Shown in pieces: positions 55,800 to 64,000 of a DNA stretch of 64,000 bases. The stretch is from Paenibacillus_E violae. Its GTDB lineage: Bacteria; Bacillota; Bacilli; Paenibacillales; NBRC-103111. The first letter of the stretch is position 1, and each line of letters begins with the position of its first letter. The position numbers and the translations under genes were made by a program. The stretch lies in contig NZ_JAWCUD010000007.1 in NCBI RefSeq assembly GCF_032461945.1, positions 1 through 64,000 on the forward strand, written 5' to 3'. Below the pieces are notes generated by a model, which was not told the DNA's origin, ran no database searches, and saw nothing but the letters and a program-made list of their open reading frames with translations.

Positions 55800-56759
55800 T
55801 CACTTGCCTTCCCACAGGTTAGGCGTGATCACATATTCAGGTACTTGTGCAAATGCTTGCGCCAGCTCATGCAGCGTCTTTTCCCGGATAGCGGGCGTAC
55901 TCAGAAGTGCAATATTTGCGTCAACCTGCTCCGGCGTTTCAGCTCCGAAGACGATGCTCACAATGCCAGGCATGTGGTGAATGTAGGAAAAAGCAAATTC
56001 AGCCACAGACATGCCTTCCTGCTCAGCGAAGTCCTGCAAAAGAGTAAGCCATGGCTCTGCCGGCTTCAGCCGATCTTGCAGCGCCTCCGGCTTCATGAAG
56101 AACAAACCTTGTAAATAAATGCTTCTTGCAAACAGCTTTTTATTCGAGCGAATGAGCTGATCGAAGGTCCCGTTCGCAAACATTCGGCGATCCATGACAT
56201 TGATGGGCACCTGGACAAGTTCGTAGCAATCACGCTGGAGTTCCCGCCAATTCTCCGCGAATTCCTGCGCATCAAAGGAAAGCAGCGAAGCGCCTATAGT
56301 GCCGATATTCCCCCGCTTGACCTGTTTACACAGCAGCTCGGTCACTTGGTTGCCAAATTGGCCCAGCACATTGGGCCGATGAAGCAACACAGCCGGCAGA
56401 CAATCCACCTGAAGCCGCTCCATGGAACGGTTCACACTGTCTTCGATATGCGCTTCCAAGTCAGACAGTGTCGTTTCACGATTTACTTGTAAAGTGAATT
56501 TCGTAATAATCGTGGCTGCACGCGTTTGCTGTTGAAAATAACGGCCGAGCACCTGCTCCGCACTCCCGTATGCGCTTGCTGTATCGAGGCAGGTAATGCC
56601 TCCGTTCATGGCAGCATTCAAAATGCGCCCAGCCATTTCCTCATCCGGCTGCCCCAGCCGGTTCGCAATGCCATAGGGCATGCCCAATTGGACGGTTCCC
56701 AGCGTCAGCGGAGAGATTGCTGCCGTCCACTGTTCATTGTCGGTTCGAATAAGACTCAT
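55800..56759 (-). CDS. Aldo/keto reductase
   Basis: 319 residues, TIM-barrel NADP(H)-dependent aldo/keto reductase. The catalytic tetrad is visible: Asp and Tyr in CLDTASAYGSAE (near 50-60), Lys in IITKFTLQ and His in VLLHRPNV. ATG at 56759 (MSLIRTDNEQ) is chosen over the longer frame, which overlaps the PhyH gene; the ribosome binding site is weak (AAGAAAGCGAG). Lies between PhyH and HisD-like genes in cluster D, consistent with redox steps on one substrate. Confidence 0.85.
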   Translation of the reverse strand: MSLIRTDNEQWTAAISPLTLGTVQLGMPYGIANRLGQPDEEMAGRILNAAMNGGITCLDTASAYGSAEQVLGRYFQQQTRAATIITKFTLQVNRETTLSDLEAHIEDSVNRSMERLQVDCLPAVLLHRPNVLGQFGNQVTELLCKQVKRGNIGTIGASLLSFDAQEFAENWRELQRDCYELVQVPINVMDRRMFANGTFDQLIRSNKKLFARSIYLQGLFFMKPEALQDRLKPAEPWLTLLQDFAEQEGMSVAEFAFSYIHHMPGIVSIVFGAETPEQVDANIALLSTPAIREKTLHELAQAFAQVPEYVITPNLWEGK

Positions 56760-56787
56760 CTCGCTTTCTTCTAGGCGATGTTTCCTA

Positions 56788-57579
56788 TTATTCTCGTTTA
56801 CGAATCCGTTTCGTATAAGGAGGGCGCCCAAAAGCTTCCACAGGCAAGTCCCCCTGCGGATGGTACCCGTATTCGTCTTTTCCTCTCATCATATACATTT
56901 CAAAATCAGGATACGTCTGCGGATCCCATTGCACCATCGTCTTGGAATAGCGGATAACAAAGCCGATGCGCCAGCGATCAGAGGTGTTAGGACCGGAACC
57001 GTGGATGAGCGTATCGACATGCATGGAAATACCGCCTGCGGGAATGATCATCGAGACCGCGTCCTTTTCGCTGAAGGTCCCCTGATCGAGTTCGAAGGAC
57101 AAAATCGCGTCATCGCCGGCAATTTTATGCTGAATCACGCCTGCTGTATGCGTCCCCGGGATCACTTTCATAGCGCCATTAGCCTCATCTACATCTGTGA
57201 AAGCCAGCCACACAGTGACGGTATTGTTTAGCGCCGTAGACCAATAATAGGAATCCTGATGCCATGGCACCACTTTGTCCGAATGCGGCGATTTTGTAAT
57301 AAACTCGCTCGCTGCCAAATAAAAGTCGCTGCCCAGCACGCCTTCCACATAATGGATAATCTGCGGATGGGCACAAATGTCATACAGCCACCGGCTCGTC
57401 TTATGCCACCCCATGATGTCCGACGGATTTTCGTCCCCCTGCAATAAAGCCGTTAGCTGCTCATAACCCTTTTGCAGTTCCTTCACTTCTTCGCTTGAAA
57501 AAACGACGGGAAGCCCTAATAAATACCCGTGATCTTCATAGAACTGCTGCTGCTCGGGGGTTAATTGATTCAGTCCCAT
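56788..57579 (-). CDS. Phytanoyl-CoA dioxygenase (PhyH) family protein
   Basis: 263 residues. Fe(II)/2-oxoglutarate fold with PWHQDSYYWS (HxD) near 125-135, the typical VIPGTH, and distal HVDTLIHGSGPNTSDRWR carrying the second His and Arg. ATG at 57579 (MGLNQLTPEQ) follows AGGGAG. Embedded in the cluster D operon between Gfo/Idh/MocA and aldo/keto reductase genes. It probably hydroxylates or oxidatively cleaves the imported compound (inference). Confidence 0.87.
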   Translation of the reverse strand: MGLNQLTPEQQQFYEDHGYLLGLPVVFSSEEVKELQKGYEQLTALLQGDENPSDIMGWHKTSRWLYDICAHPQIIHYVEGVLGSDFYLAASEFITKSPHSDKVVPWHQDSYYWSTALNNTVTVWLAFTDVDEANGAMKVIPGTHTAGVIQHKIAGDDAILSFELDQGTFSEKDAVSMIIPAGGISMHVDTLIHGSGPNTSDRWRIGFVIRYSKTMVQWDPQTYPDFEMYMMRGKDEYGYHPQGDLPVEAFGRPPYTKRIRKRE

Positions 57580-57620
57580 CCGAAGCACTCCCTTCTGCTA
57601 GAAAAAATGAACGACCGCTG

Positions 57621-58637
57621 TCAACGACAACGCACTCTCACCGATTTGCCGCCGGCATAGGATTGGTTCAGCGCCTCTGCTACATAAAGCGGATCCATGC
57701 CATCTGCCAGTGAGCATATCGGCTCTACTCCTGTTTGTAATATATGAACAAGGTGGTCAACCGCATTTTGCATATTGCTAGATTTGCTGAGCATGCCCGT
57801 CTCCGTACGTTCATACACCAACTGCTTGATTCCCGGTTGCACGGGATGCGGTTCAGTCGCAGAGTAGCGGATTTCATCTCCGCCTTTGACCATCTCGATC
57901 ACCCCTTTTTCCAAATACAGCACAATGTCAAAAAGGTTATAAAGCCGGTCATCGAACGCCTCTGCATACCCTGTAATCGAGCCTCCATCTGCCGTAAAAA
58001 AGAAGGAATAGGTCCAATCCTCCACAGCATCCAAATTGGTCGCAACCCGCTCAACCACTTGCACATGCTCAATCGCCCCGGCCAAATACCGAACCATATC
58101 GAACAAATGCGAACCTGTATTAGTAATGCCACGGCTGTATCGCAAATGGATCTTTTTCACCTTCCCGTATGTCCCTTTGCCGACTGCTTCTCGGACCTGC
58201 TTCGCTCCTTCGCTCCATCTTCTGGATAAGTTGACAACGACCGTCCGATCGCTATGCCGCTTGCACAAGGATATAATCCGCTCCGCTTCCTCCCTAGTAT
58301 TCGCAACGGGCTTTTCAAGAAAGATGAGCCTGCTGCTGGATTGTTCCAGAACGGTTTGCAGCAGTTCATATCGAACGGAAGGCGGTGTGCAAATGCTGAT
58401 GAGATCCAAATGTTGCTGACTCAGCATGGCAGACAATTCCGAATCCAAATAAAACTTCGTCTCCGGAGCAACCTTAGCCAGTTGTTCTGCCTGTGACTGC
58501 CTTCTACCGACAGCAGCTGCCAGCTCAATCTCCGGATGCAAAAGATACGCCATAGAATGGCTGTGCGCTCTTCCTTGAAAAGGGATGTCAAAGGTTAATC
58601 CAATCTTGCCAAGTCCGATTACTGCTGCCTGAAACAC
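57621..58637 (-). CDS. Gfo/Idh/MocA-family oxidoreductase
   Basis: 338 residues. N-terminal Rossmann fold (AVIGLGKIGL) with the family EKP motif (FLEKPVANT near 95-103) and a C-terminal alpha/beta domain that includes GSHLFDMVRYL near 175-185. Family members oxidise or reduce sugars and cyclitols with NAD(P). GTG at 58637 follows GAGGGG. Lies 32 bases after the MalG-like permease gene, so it acts on the transported substrate or its product. Confidence 0.88.
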   Translation of the reverse strand: MFQAAVIGLGKIGLTFDIPFQGRAHSHSMAYLLHPEIELAAAVGRRQSQAEQLAKVAPETKFYLDSELSAMLSQQHLDLISICTPPSVRYELLQTVLEQSSSRLIFLEKPVANTREEAERIISLCKRHSDRTVVVNLSRRWSEGAKQVREAVGKGTYGKVKKIHLRYSRGITNTGSHLFDMVRYLAGAIEHVQVVERVATNLDAVEDWTYSFFFTADGGSITGYAEAFDDRLYNLFDIVLYLEKGVIEMVKGGDEIRYSATEPHPVQPGIKQLVYERTETGMLSKSSNMQNAVDHLVHILQTGVEPICSLADGMDPLYVAEALNQSYAGGKSVRVRCR

Positions 58638-58669
58638 CGGGAATCCCCTCTTTCTGTCTCATCCCACCA

Positions 58670-59500
58670 TCAACCCTTTAAAGCGCCTAAGGTAATGCCT
58701 TCCGTAAAGTACTTTTGGAAATAGAGAAAAATGATCAGCACAGGAAGCGTAGCGAACATCGCCCCGGCCATTGCAATGCCATAATTCGTCTCGAGCTCCG
58801 ATATTTTCTGGGCAACTTTAATCCCTACCGGCAAGGTAAACATTTTCTCCCCGTTCAGCACGATGACTTGCCACACATAGTCGTTCCACGTATTCACGAA
58901 CGTAAAGATAGCAAGCACGCCAATGCCAGGTTTGGCAAGCGGCAGGATGATATGCCAGAACGTCTGCCATTCGCCGGAGCCGTCGATTTTTGCTGCTTCT
59001 GTCAATTCCGTCGGCAGTGAAGCCATGAACTGCTTCAACAGGAACACGCCGTACGGCCAGCCAACAACCGGCAATAAAACTCCCCACCGGGTATTAATGA
59101 GACTAAAATCATTTAACAGCTGAAATAGCGGGATGAATAACACCGTGTGCGGAATCGTCATGGCAGCGATCATCACCGTGAACAACCATTTCGAGCCTGT
59201 AAATGGAATTTTGGCTAACGCGAAAGCAGATAAGGAGCTAACCGCAATCACAAGCAAAGTGGCGATTAGCGAGATGAACATGCTGTTATAGAACCAGGTG
59301 AACACCGGGCTGTTCTTGAATAACGACGCATAATTTTGAAAAGTAGGATGAACCGGTAGCCATTCCGGCGGGATTTGCAGGGCAACCTTCAGATTCTTGA
59401 AGGAGCCGCTGACCATCCAATAAAAGGGCCAGAGGAAGAACAAAGTGAGTGCCCAGAGGAAAATATGGCCTCCCCATAGCGGTGATTTTTTATTCGGCAT
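58670..59500 (-). CDS. CUT1 sugar ABC transporter permease, MalG-like
   Basis: 276 residues, six membrane segments, EAA motif TEAAKIDGSGEWQTFW near 185-200 and C-terminal GITLGALKG. Closer to the classical MalG type than to the YtcP type used in clusters A-C. ATG at 59500 follows GAGGGAG. Pairs with the permease at 59518 (17-base gap). Confidence 0.9.
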   Translation of the reverse strand: MPNKKSPLWGGHIFLWALTLFFLWPFYWMVSGSFKNLKVALQIPPEWLPVHPTFQNYASLFKNSPVFTWFYNSMFISLIATLLVIAVSSLSAFALAKIPFTGSKWLFTVMIAAMTIPHTVLFIPLFQLLNDFSLINTRWGVLLPVVGWPYGVFLLKQFMASLPTELTEAAKIDGSGEWQTFWHIILPLAKPGIGVLAIFTFVNTWNDYVWQVIVLNGEKMFTLPVGIKVAQKISELETNYGIAMAGAMFATLPVLIIFLYFQKYFTEGITLGALKG

Positions 59501-59517
59501 CTTCGTCTCCCTCTTCC

Positions 59518-60405
59518 TTAGTATTCAATATCCGATTTAAGAAATTTGAACTGTACATAGGCAATCAGGCTGATAAGGACGCACAGAACAATCCCCATCG
59601 CATTTGCAATACCAAAGTTCATGTTCACGAACGCCTGTTGATAAATTAGCATCATAATCGTCGTTGTCCGGTACGCCGGCCCTCCGCCTGTCATGATCAA
59701 AATAATCGCAAATACCTGGAAAGCACCGATTGTTCCCGTTACCACGACATATAGCAAGGTCGGCTTTAGCATTGGAAGTGTAATCTGAAGAAACATTTTC
59801 CCCGGCTTTGCACCATCCAGTGCAGCAGATTCATAATAATCCTTGGGAATTCCGCCGAGCGCAGCAGAAAAGACAACCACCGCTGACCCCACAGAGATCG
59901 TAAGCACAATTAAAGATAACGCCAGCGTCGCCGAATGGACTCCCAGCCAATTCACCGGCTGCAGGCCGACTTGGCCGAGGATATAATTGCCAAGGCCAAA
60001 CTGTCCATTGTAGATGTACTGCCAGACCAAAGTCAGGGAGACAATCGAGGTAACACCTGGAATATAGAAGGCGGCCTTAAAAAACGATTGCATTTTCTTC
60101 GGATAGGCATGCAAAGTAACCGCTATCATTAGGGCAATCACGGTGATAGATGGAACCAGATACAAGACAAATTCCAACGTATTAAGAATGGACTTCCAGA
60201 AGAGAGGATCTGTGAAAATCGTGCGGTAATTATCAAGCCCCGTCCAATAGTACTTGGTATAATCAAAGCCGTAAAAGCTGCTTTTGATAGCTTTGAGAAT
60301 GGGATACACAACAAACAGCAGAAAAAACAACAACATAGGCAGGACGAATAGCCAACCGCTGATTTCTCTGCGCAAACGGATGCTGCTGAATGTACTCGGT
60401 TTCAT
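59518..60405 (-). CDS. CUT1 sugar ABC transporter permease, MalF-like
   Basis: 295 residues, six membrane segments beginning LFVLPMLLFFLLFVVYP, and the EAA motif YESAALDGAKPGKMFL near 200-215. Typical MalF/UgpA-like length. ATG at 60405 follows AGGAGC. It forms a heterodimer with the MalG-like protein and receives substrate from the lipoprotein encoded 83 bases upstream. Confidence 0.9.
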   Translation of the reverse strand: MKPSTFSSIRLRREISGWLFVLPMLLFFLLFVVYPILKAIKSSFYGFDYTKYYWTGLDNYRTIFTDPLFWKSILNTLEFVLYLVPSITVIALMIAVTLHAYPKKMQSFFKAAFYIPGVTSIVSLTLVWQYIYNGQFGLGNYILGQVGLQPVNWLGVHSATLALSLIVLTISVGSAVVVFSAALGGIPKDYYESAALDGAKPGKMFLQITLPMLKPTLLYVVVTGTIGAFQVFAIILIMTGGGPAYRTTTIMMLIYQQAFVNMNFGIANAMGIVLCVLISLIAYVQFKFLKSDIEY

Positions 60406-60488
60406 TGGCTGCTCCTTCCTTTTACCGCTAAGAGGATAAGGAAATGACGGCAGGTGACTACATGATTACAGCCAACCTGCCGCATCTT

Positions 60489-61928
60489 TTACTTATTGTA
60501 TTTGGCGATGGTATCGTTAAATTTCTTCGAAATGGTATCAATCGTTTGCTTAGGCGTAGACATGCCGATAAACAGCTTTTGAATTTCAGGGAACATCGCG
60601 GCTCTCATCTCCGGATAACCTTTGATTCCCCAACCTGGATCAATCACCGGCCATTCCTTTGTTTTCGTTGCCAGCTTGGCAAGAAATTGAAGCTCAGGGT
60701 CGCTTTCGGTCCATGCAGGCGCTTTGCCGAGCGGGTTGAAGGATTTCATGGCCGTTTGGAAGATGGTATTATCCTTCATCGTCCAATAGAGGAATTTTTT
60801 TGCCCATTCTTCTTTGACGGCATCCGCATTTTTGAACACGACTCCGAATCCTACTTCCGACTTTAACGCCGCTTGCCCTGGGGTTGTCGAAGGGAAATTC
60901 ACGTACATGTACTCATGCGGTCCGCTGACGCTTCCGTCTTTCAAACCGTTTTTGATAATATCCGAGTGGGCTGCCGATGCAACGACCATCCCGTTTTTCC
61001 GCTGCTTCCAATAGTCCAATGCGTTCGTAGAGGTCAACGTTTCCGGATGCGGTGTGACAAGGCCTTCATCAACCAACGATTTGAAGAACGTTAATGCTTT
61101 TTCCGATTCCGGGCTTTCCCCTGCCGTATATTTCGTGTAATCCGCATTAAACAATTTGACCCCGTAGCCGGAGATAATGTTGTTATAAATCTGATCACCT
61201 TGTTCGTTCAGAGCGAACAGCGTCAGTCCGTATACGCCCTTCTCTTTGTTCGCCACGGCTTTCAATGCCGCTTTGAATTGGTCCGGCGTCCACGTCCTGA
61301 ACTCGTCTTGCGGAAGCAGATTCTCAGCGCCTGCCTCTTTCCACAAGGATTTATCAAGGATCAATCCGAGCTGAGTCGAGTAGTAGGGCATCGTCACGAC
61401 GGTGCCGCCTACCGAAACCATTTTCATCATATCCGCACTCTTCTTCACTTGAGCCAGATCATCTGCAGGAATAATATTCTCCAGGGAAGCTAACGCCCCC
61501 ATCTGCCCATAGGCCAAAGTACGTCCCGGATAGTCCAGGAAGACGTTGGGCGCCGACTTGGAAGCAATCGCTGTCGTGACCTTCTCATTAATGCCGTCGA
61601 AAGGGATCAGCTCGATGTTGACCTTGACGTTCGGGTGGACTTTGTTCCATTCCGGGAGCAAATCCTCCTTGAACCAGTCGCCGGCCTTCTGCCCCGGCTT
61701 GTAGGTACCGTTCGGCGCTGCCCAGACCGTCAGTTCAATCTTCGGATCTTCCTTCGGGGCTTGCGACGCTGCTGCTGCAGGACTCGCGCTGCCTGCGGGA
61801 GCCGTTGTCGGCGACGGTTTGCTGGAACCCCCATCTGTACTGCACCCTACGGTTGTCGCCATGAGAAGCGATACACCTGCTGCTACAAACCATGATTTAA
61901 ATGAATAACTATTCATTTTACGGATCAT
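60489..61928 (-). CDS. Sugar-binding lipoprotein of a CUT1 ABC transporter
   Basis: 479 residues, lipoprotein signal ending MATTVGC (Cys29), then a Ser/Pro/Ala-rich linker and a family 1 solute-binding fold (LTVWAAPNGTYK, VASAAHSDI). It is a different subfamily from the LipO/YtcQ-like proteins of clusters A-C and lacks their calcium-loop-like motif. ATG at 61928 follows AGAAGGGGG. Second gene of cluster D. Confidence 0.9.
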   Translation of the reverse strand: MIRKMNSYSFKSWFVAAGVSLLMATTVGCSTDGGSSKPSPTTAPAGSASPAAAASQAPKEDPKIELTVWAAPNGTYKPGQKAGDWFKEDLLPEWNKVHPNVKVNIELIPFDGINEKVTTAIASKSAPNVFLDYPGRTLAYGQMGALASLENIIPADDLAQVKKSADMMKMVSVGGTVVTMPYYSTQLGLILDKSLWKEAGAENLLPQDEFRTWTPDQFKAALKAVANKEKGVYGLTLFALNEQGDQIYNNIISGYGVKLFNADYTKYTAGESPESEKALTFFKSLVDEGLVTPHPETLTSTNALDYWKQRKNGMVVASAAHSDIIKNGLKDGSVSGPHEYMYVNFPSTTPGQAALKSEVGFGVVFKNADAVKEEWAKKFLYWTMKDNTIFQTAMKSFNPLGKAPAWTESDPELQFLAKLATKTKEWPVIDPGWGIKGYPEMRAAMFPEIQKLFIGMSTPKQTIDTISKKFNDTIAKYNK

Positions 61929-61985
61929 TCCGTCGGCCCCCTTCTCCTATGTAAAGCGAATTGAATTGATATGCGGATAACGAAG

Positions 61986-62828
61986 TCAAGTCAGGGGAAA
62001 CATCTCACGAATACTCATGGTTGAATAAGAGAGATGCCTCATTAACAAATCACTTTTTTGCGCAGCTTCCGTTAATGGCAAATGCGAATGCGTTTCGTTA
62101 TAGACGCGGTAAAAGCCTTCTGCGAAATTGACGCCGGCCGCCCGTCCATACTCGCCGTTGTAAGATTCGAGCAGCTTGCGGGCGAATAAACCGCTGTAGC
62201 CTTGGCTTTTGAATTCATCCATCGCTTTGATCTTCTCGCCTACAACAGAACTGATATCGATAAACACATCATTGCGAATTCCGTACAAACTAAGACCATC
62301 AATAGGGCTAACTGGCAGCGAGGTTAAGAAGATTTGTTTCACTTGATATTCCGCCTGACCGTCCAGGTTTTTCAAGAAAAGCGAAACCTTGCTTAGGCCG
62401 GCAAACGCCATCTGGGTCGCAATCGTATGCGGATTATGGAAGGCCGTATTCATCGGAAAATCGCAAATGACGATATCCGGCCTTTCCTTGGACACCTCTT
62501 CGGCAATCCGATCCACGATTTCTTCATTCACAACCGAGTAGTTGTCATCGTAATCAAGTAAAATGAGCTTGGAGATTCCGATTGTTTGGGCAGCCCGCTC
62601 AAATTCACGCCTTTTATTCAGCGCAATTTCTTCCAGGCCCGCATGCAGAAGGCTCTCGTCGGGATTATCTTTACGCCATTCCTCGGCATATTTGTTAGGA
62701 TGCAGCCGTCCTCCATGTGTCAAAATCAGAGCAACGACTTCATCCCCACGCTTCGCATGAAGCGCCAGCGTACCTCCGCAATTCGTGATCGTATCGGCGG
62801 GGTGCGCATAAATGGTCATCACTTTCAT
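61986..62828 (-). CDS. PIG-L family (LmbE-like) protein with altered catalytic motif
   Basis: 280 residues, GlcNAc-deacetylase fold: IYAHPADTITNCGG at the N-terminus, DIVICDFPMNTAFHNPHTIA near 120-140. PIG-L enzymes are zinc-dependent N-deacetylases of sugar conjugates (GlcNAc-PI, mycothiol and bacillithiol precursors). The usual AHPDDE is AHPADT here: the first Asp, the presumed general base, is Ala; the zinc-ligand His and second Asp remain. ATG at 62828 follows AAGGAGGG. First gene of cluster D, so it likely acts on the imported compound, but activity may differ from deacetylation. Confidence 0.85.
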   Translation of the reverse strand: MKVMTIYAHPADTITNCGGTLALHAKRGDEVVALILTHGGRLHPNKYAEEWRKDNPDESLLHAGLEEIALNKRREFERAAQTIGISKLILLDYDDNYSVVNEEIVDRIAEEVSKERPDIVICDFPMNTAFHNPHTIATQMAFAGLSKVSLFLKNLDGQAEYQVKQIFLTSLPVSPIDGLSLYGIRNDVFIDISSVVGEKIKAMDEFKSQGYSGLFARKLLESYNGEYGRAAGVNFAEGFYRVYNETHSHLPLTEAAQKSDLLMRHLSYSTMSIREMFPLT

Positions 62829-63050
62829 AGAGCCCTCCTTGTGTGATCAGATTGTTGAACCCCTCTGTGAATCCATCTGCACAGCGCTGTCAACATCGAT
62901 AGTGTGATCTACCAACAAGGTAGCATAGGCCCCCTAACATTGCGTAGGTGAAATTCATTAGATAACCTTAGATTTCGTTAGTCTCACAAGCGAATATAAG
63001 GAATTCGACCTGTTTCTTAAAATAACAAAGGTGTGTAGCCGGTCGTATGA
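62829..63050 (-). promoter_or_regulatory. Upstream region of cluster D with two palindromes
   Basis: The gap between the response-regulator gene and cluster D holds the perfect palindrome ACAGCGCTGT (62881-62890) and the hairpin-like CTACC-N5-GGTAG (62909-62923). Either could be an operator. The first resembles a cre site but misses two conserved positions. Confidence 0.3.
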
Positions 63051-64000
63051 TCACCCGATTTGCCCTAAAAGCTGCTTGCGATACTGCGAAGGCGACAACC
63101 CGGTGTTGTCTTTGAACCAAATGCTGAAATAGTGCGGATTCATAAATCCGACCTGCAGCGCGATATCCTTGATTTTATTAGCCGGTTCTTCCAAAAGACG
63201 TTTGGCGTGTTCCATGCGCACTTGACCAACATAGTCCGTAAACCCGACACCAACTTCCTTTTTAAATAATTGGCTGAAGTAGTTGGCGTTTAGGCCGACC
63301 TGCTCGACGACCGAATCAATGCCCAGTCCCACATCGCTGTATTGCTCATTAATGATTTGCAAAGATTTGAGAATACTTCTGCTAGGCTTTTTCTCTTCCT
63401 GAACACTCGGGCTTAAATGTTCTCTGACCAGCGCGATGAACTGCCTGCCGTTTTTCTCCAGCGGCTGTGACAACAGCTTTTCCTGCACGTCGCCGAACCA
63501 GCTTTTACTCAGCACTGCCGATTGGCCTGACTTAATAAGCAGTTTATACAAGTGGTTGTAGAGCGAGGCCATTAACGCATACAGTACGTGCGGCACGAGA
63601 TGGCTGGCTCTGGCATAGACGATCAGCTCTTCCATCACAGCGGCACAGTTATCGATATCACGCTGCTCCATGTAATAAAGGAGCTTGTTTTCGTACGCTT
63701 CAGGGTACTGCAGCTTCCAGGAATCTCCGACGAAGAAAACATTGGTCTGTTCATCCATTCTTTCGCCAACCAGATAATTCAGCAGTGTTTTGGCTTCCTC
63801 GAACGAGGTTTTGATCAAATTAACATGCTCATATTGGTTGCCGACAAATGCATACATGTGCAGGCCAAGCCTTTCTTTCAACACGGCAATCAGCACATTG
63901 ATTTTATTAAACACTTCTTCATTGGTGCCGTTAAAAATCAAGCAGTACTGCTCGCTCGACAAATAAATGCTGATCATCTCATGCCAATTCTCGAATTCAT
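63051..64000 (-). CDS. AraC-type response regulator, C-terminal part (cut by the window edge)
   Basis: The frame stays open through base 64000 (residues EFENWHE precede the first in-window Met at 63977), so the gene extends outside. Visible are a CdaR/GGDEF-like middle region and the AraC HTH pair at the C-terminus (VEQVGLNANYFSQLFKKEVG and IKDIALQVGFMNPHYFSIWF). This is the layout of YesN-type response regulators, whose receiver domain would lie upstream, with a membrane kinase nearby. It probably controls cluster D, which starts 222 bases downstream. Confidence 0.85.
   Translation of the reverse strand, partial: EFENWHEMISIYLSSEQYCLIFNGTNEEVFNKINVLIAVLKERLGLHMYAFVGNQYEHVNLIKTSFEEAKTLLNYLVGERMDEQTNVFFVGDSWKLQYPEAYENKLLYYMEQRDIDNCAAVMEELIVYARASHLVPHVLYALMASLYNHLYKLLIKSGQSAVLSKSWFGDVQEKLLSQPLEKNGRQFIALVREHLSPSVQEEKKPSRSILKSLQIINEQYSDVGLGIDSVVEQVGLNANYFSQLFKKEVGVGFTDYVGQVRMEHAKRLLEEPANKIKDIALQVGFMNPHYFSIWFKDNTGLSPSQYRKQLLGQIG

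Noticed and set aside
62879..62893. cre site before cluster D
   Set aside because: TTGACAGCGCTGTGC misses two conserved positions of the consensus; the palindrome may be another operator.
1..64000. CRISPR arrays, tRNA/rRNA genes, prophage, complete insertion sequences
   Set aside because: No regularly spaced repeats, cloverleaf-like sequences, phage genes or intact transposase genes were seen; only the left-edge leader might belong to an insertion element.

Overview
The window looks like chromosomal DNA of a spore-forming Gram-positive bacterium of the Paenibacillus type. The evidence is a complete sporulation sigma-K gene, strong AGGAGG-type ribosome binding sites with frequent GTG/TTG starts, lipoprotein sugar-binding proteins, and repeated LplB/YtcP-like sugar permease pairs accompanied by membrane-bound AraC regulators. 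No rRNA, tRNA, CRISPR array or prophage was seen. The first 6.7 kb is visibly more AT-rich than the rest.

Layout. 1-245: a structured leader and the first codons of a gene leaving the window at base 1. 0.35-6.7 kb: small accessory and stress/spore-type genes (DUF2243 membrane protein, CtaG-like protein, WGxxG-type small protein with a stop codon in its signal peptide, manganese catalase, two DUF3231 proteins, several tiny proteins) and a metallo-beta-lactamase-fold gene remnant. 7-8.5 kb: an orphan ABC ATPase and sigK with a sigma-K-type promoter. 8.6-20.4 kb (cluster A1): solute-binding protein, two permeases, LacI regulator, ADP-ribosylglycohydrolase-fold protein, two sulfatases and a broken GH49-like gene, with two matching LacI-type operators. 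20.6-23.9 kb: GH130, a GH3 remnant, a PhyH-family dioxygenase and an AraC regulator. 23.9-32.1 kb (cluster A2): permeases, binding protein, AraC regulator and GH78 rhamnosidase. 32.4-45.8 kb (cluster B): permeases, AraC regulator, binding protein, GH105-like hydrolase, sulfatase and GH106-like protein, with a repeated candidate AraC operator and a cre-like site. 46-52 kb (cluster C): AraC regulator, permeases and binding protein with a perfect cre consensus. 52-54 kb: a divergent PhyH/AraC pair. 54.4-62.8 kb (cluster D): one operon of eight genes for PIG-L-like protein, binding protein, two permeases, Gfo/Idh/MocA oxidoreductase, PhyH dioxygenase, aldo/keto reductase and HisD-like dehydrogenase. 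At the right edge is the C-terminal part of an AraC-type response regulator.

How it works together (inference). Five CUT1-type importers carry binding protein and permeases but no ATPase, so they probably share an MsmX-like ATPase encoded elsewhere. The enzymes fit breakdown of a rhamnose- and uronate-containing, partly sulfated polysaccharide such as an ulvan-like or rhamnogalacturonan-like glycan: three formylglycine-type sulfatases, GH78, GH106-like and GH105-like proteins. No polysaccharide lyase is visible, although GH105 enzymes act on lyase products. Cluster D looks like a separate pathway for a small modified sugar or cyclitol and is the best candidate for undescribed chemistry.
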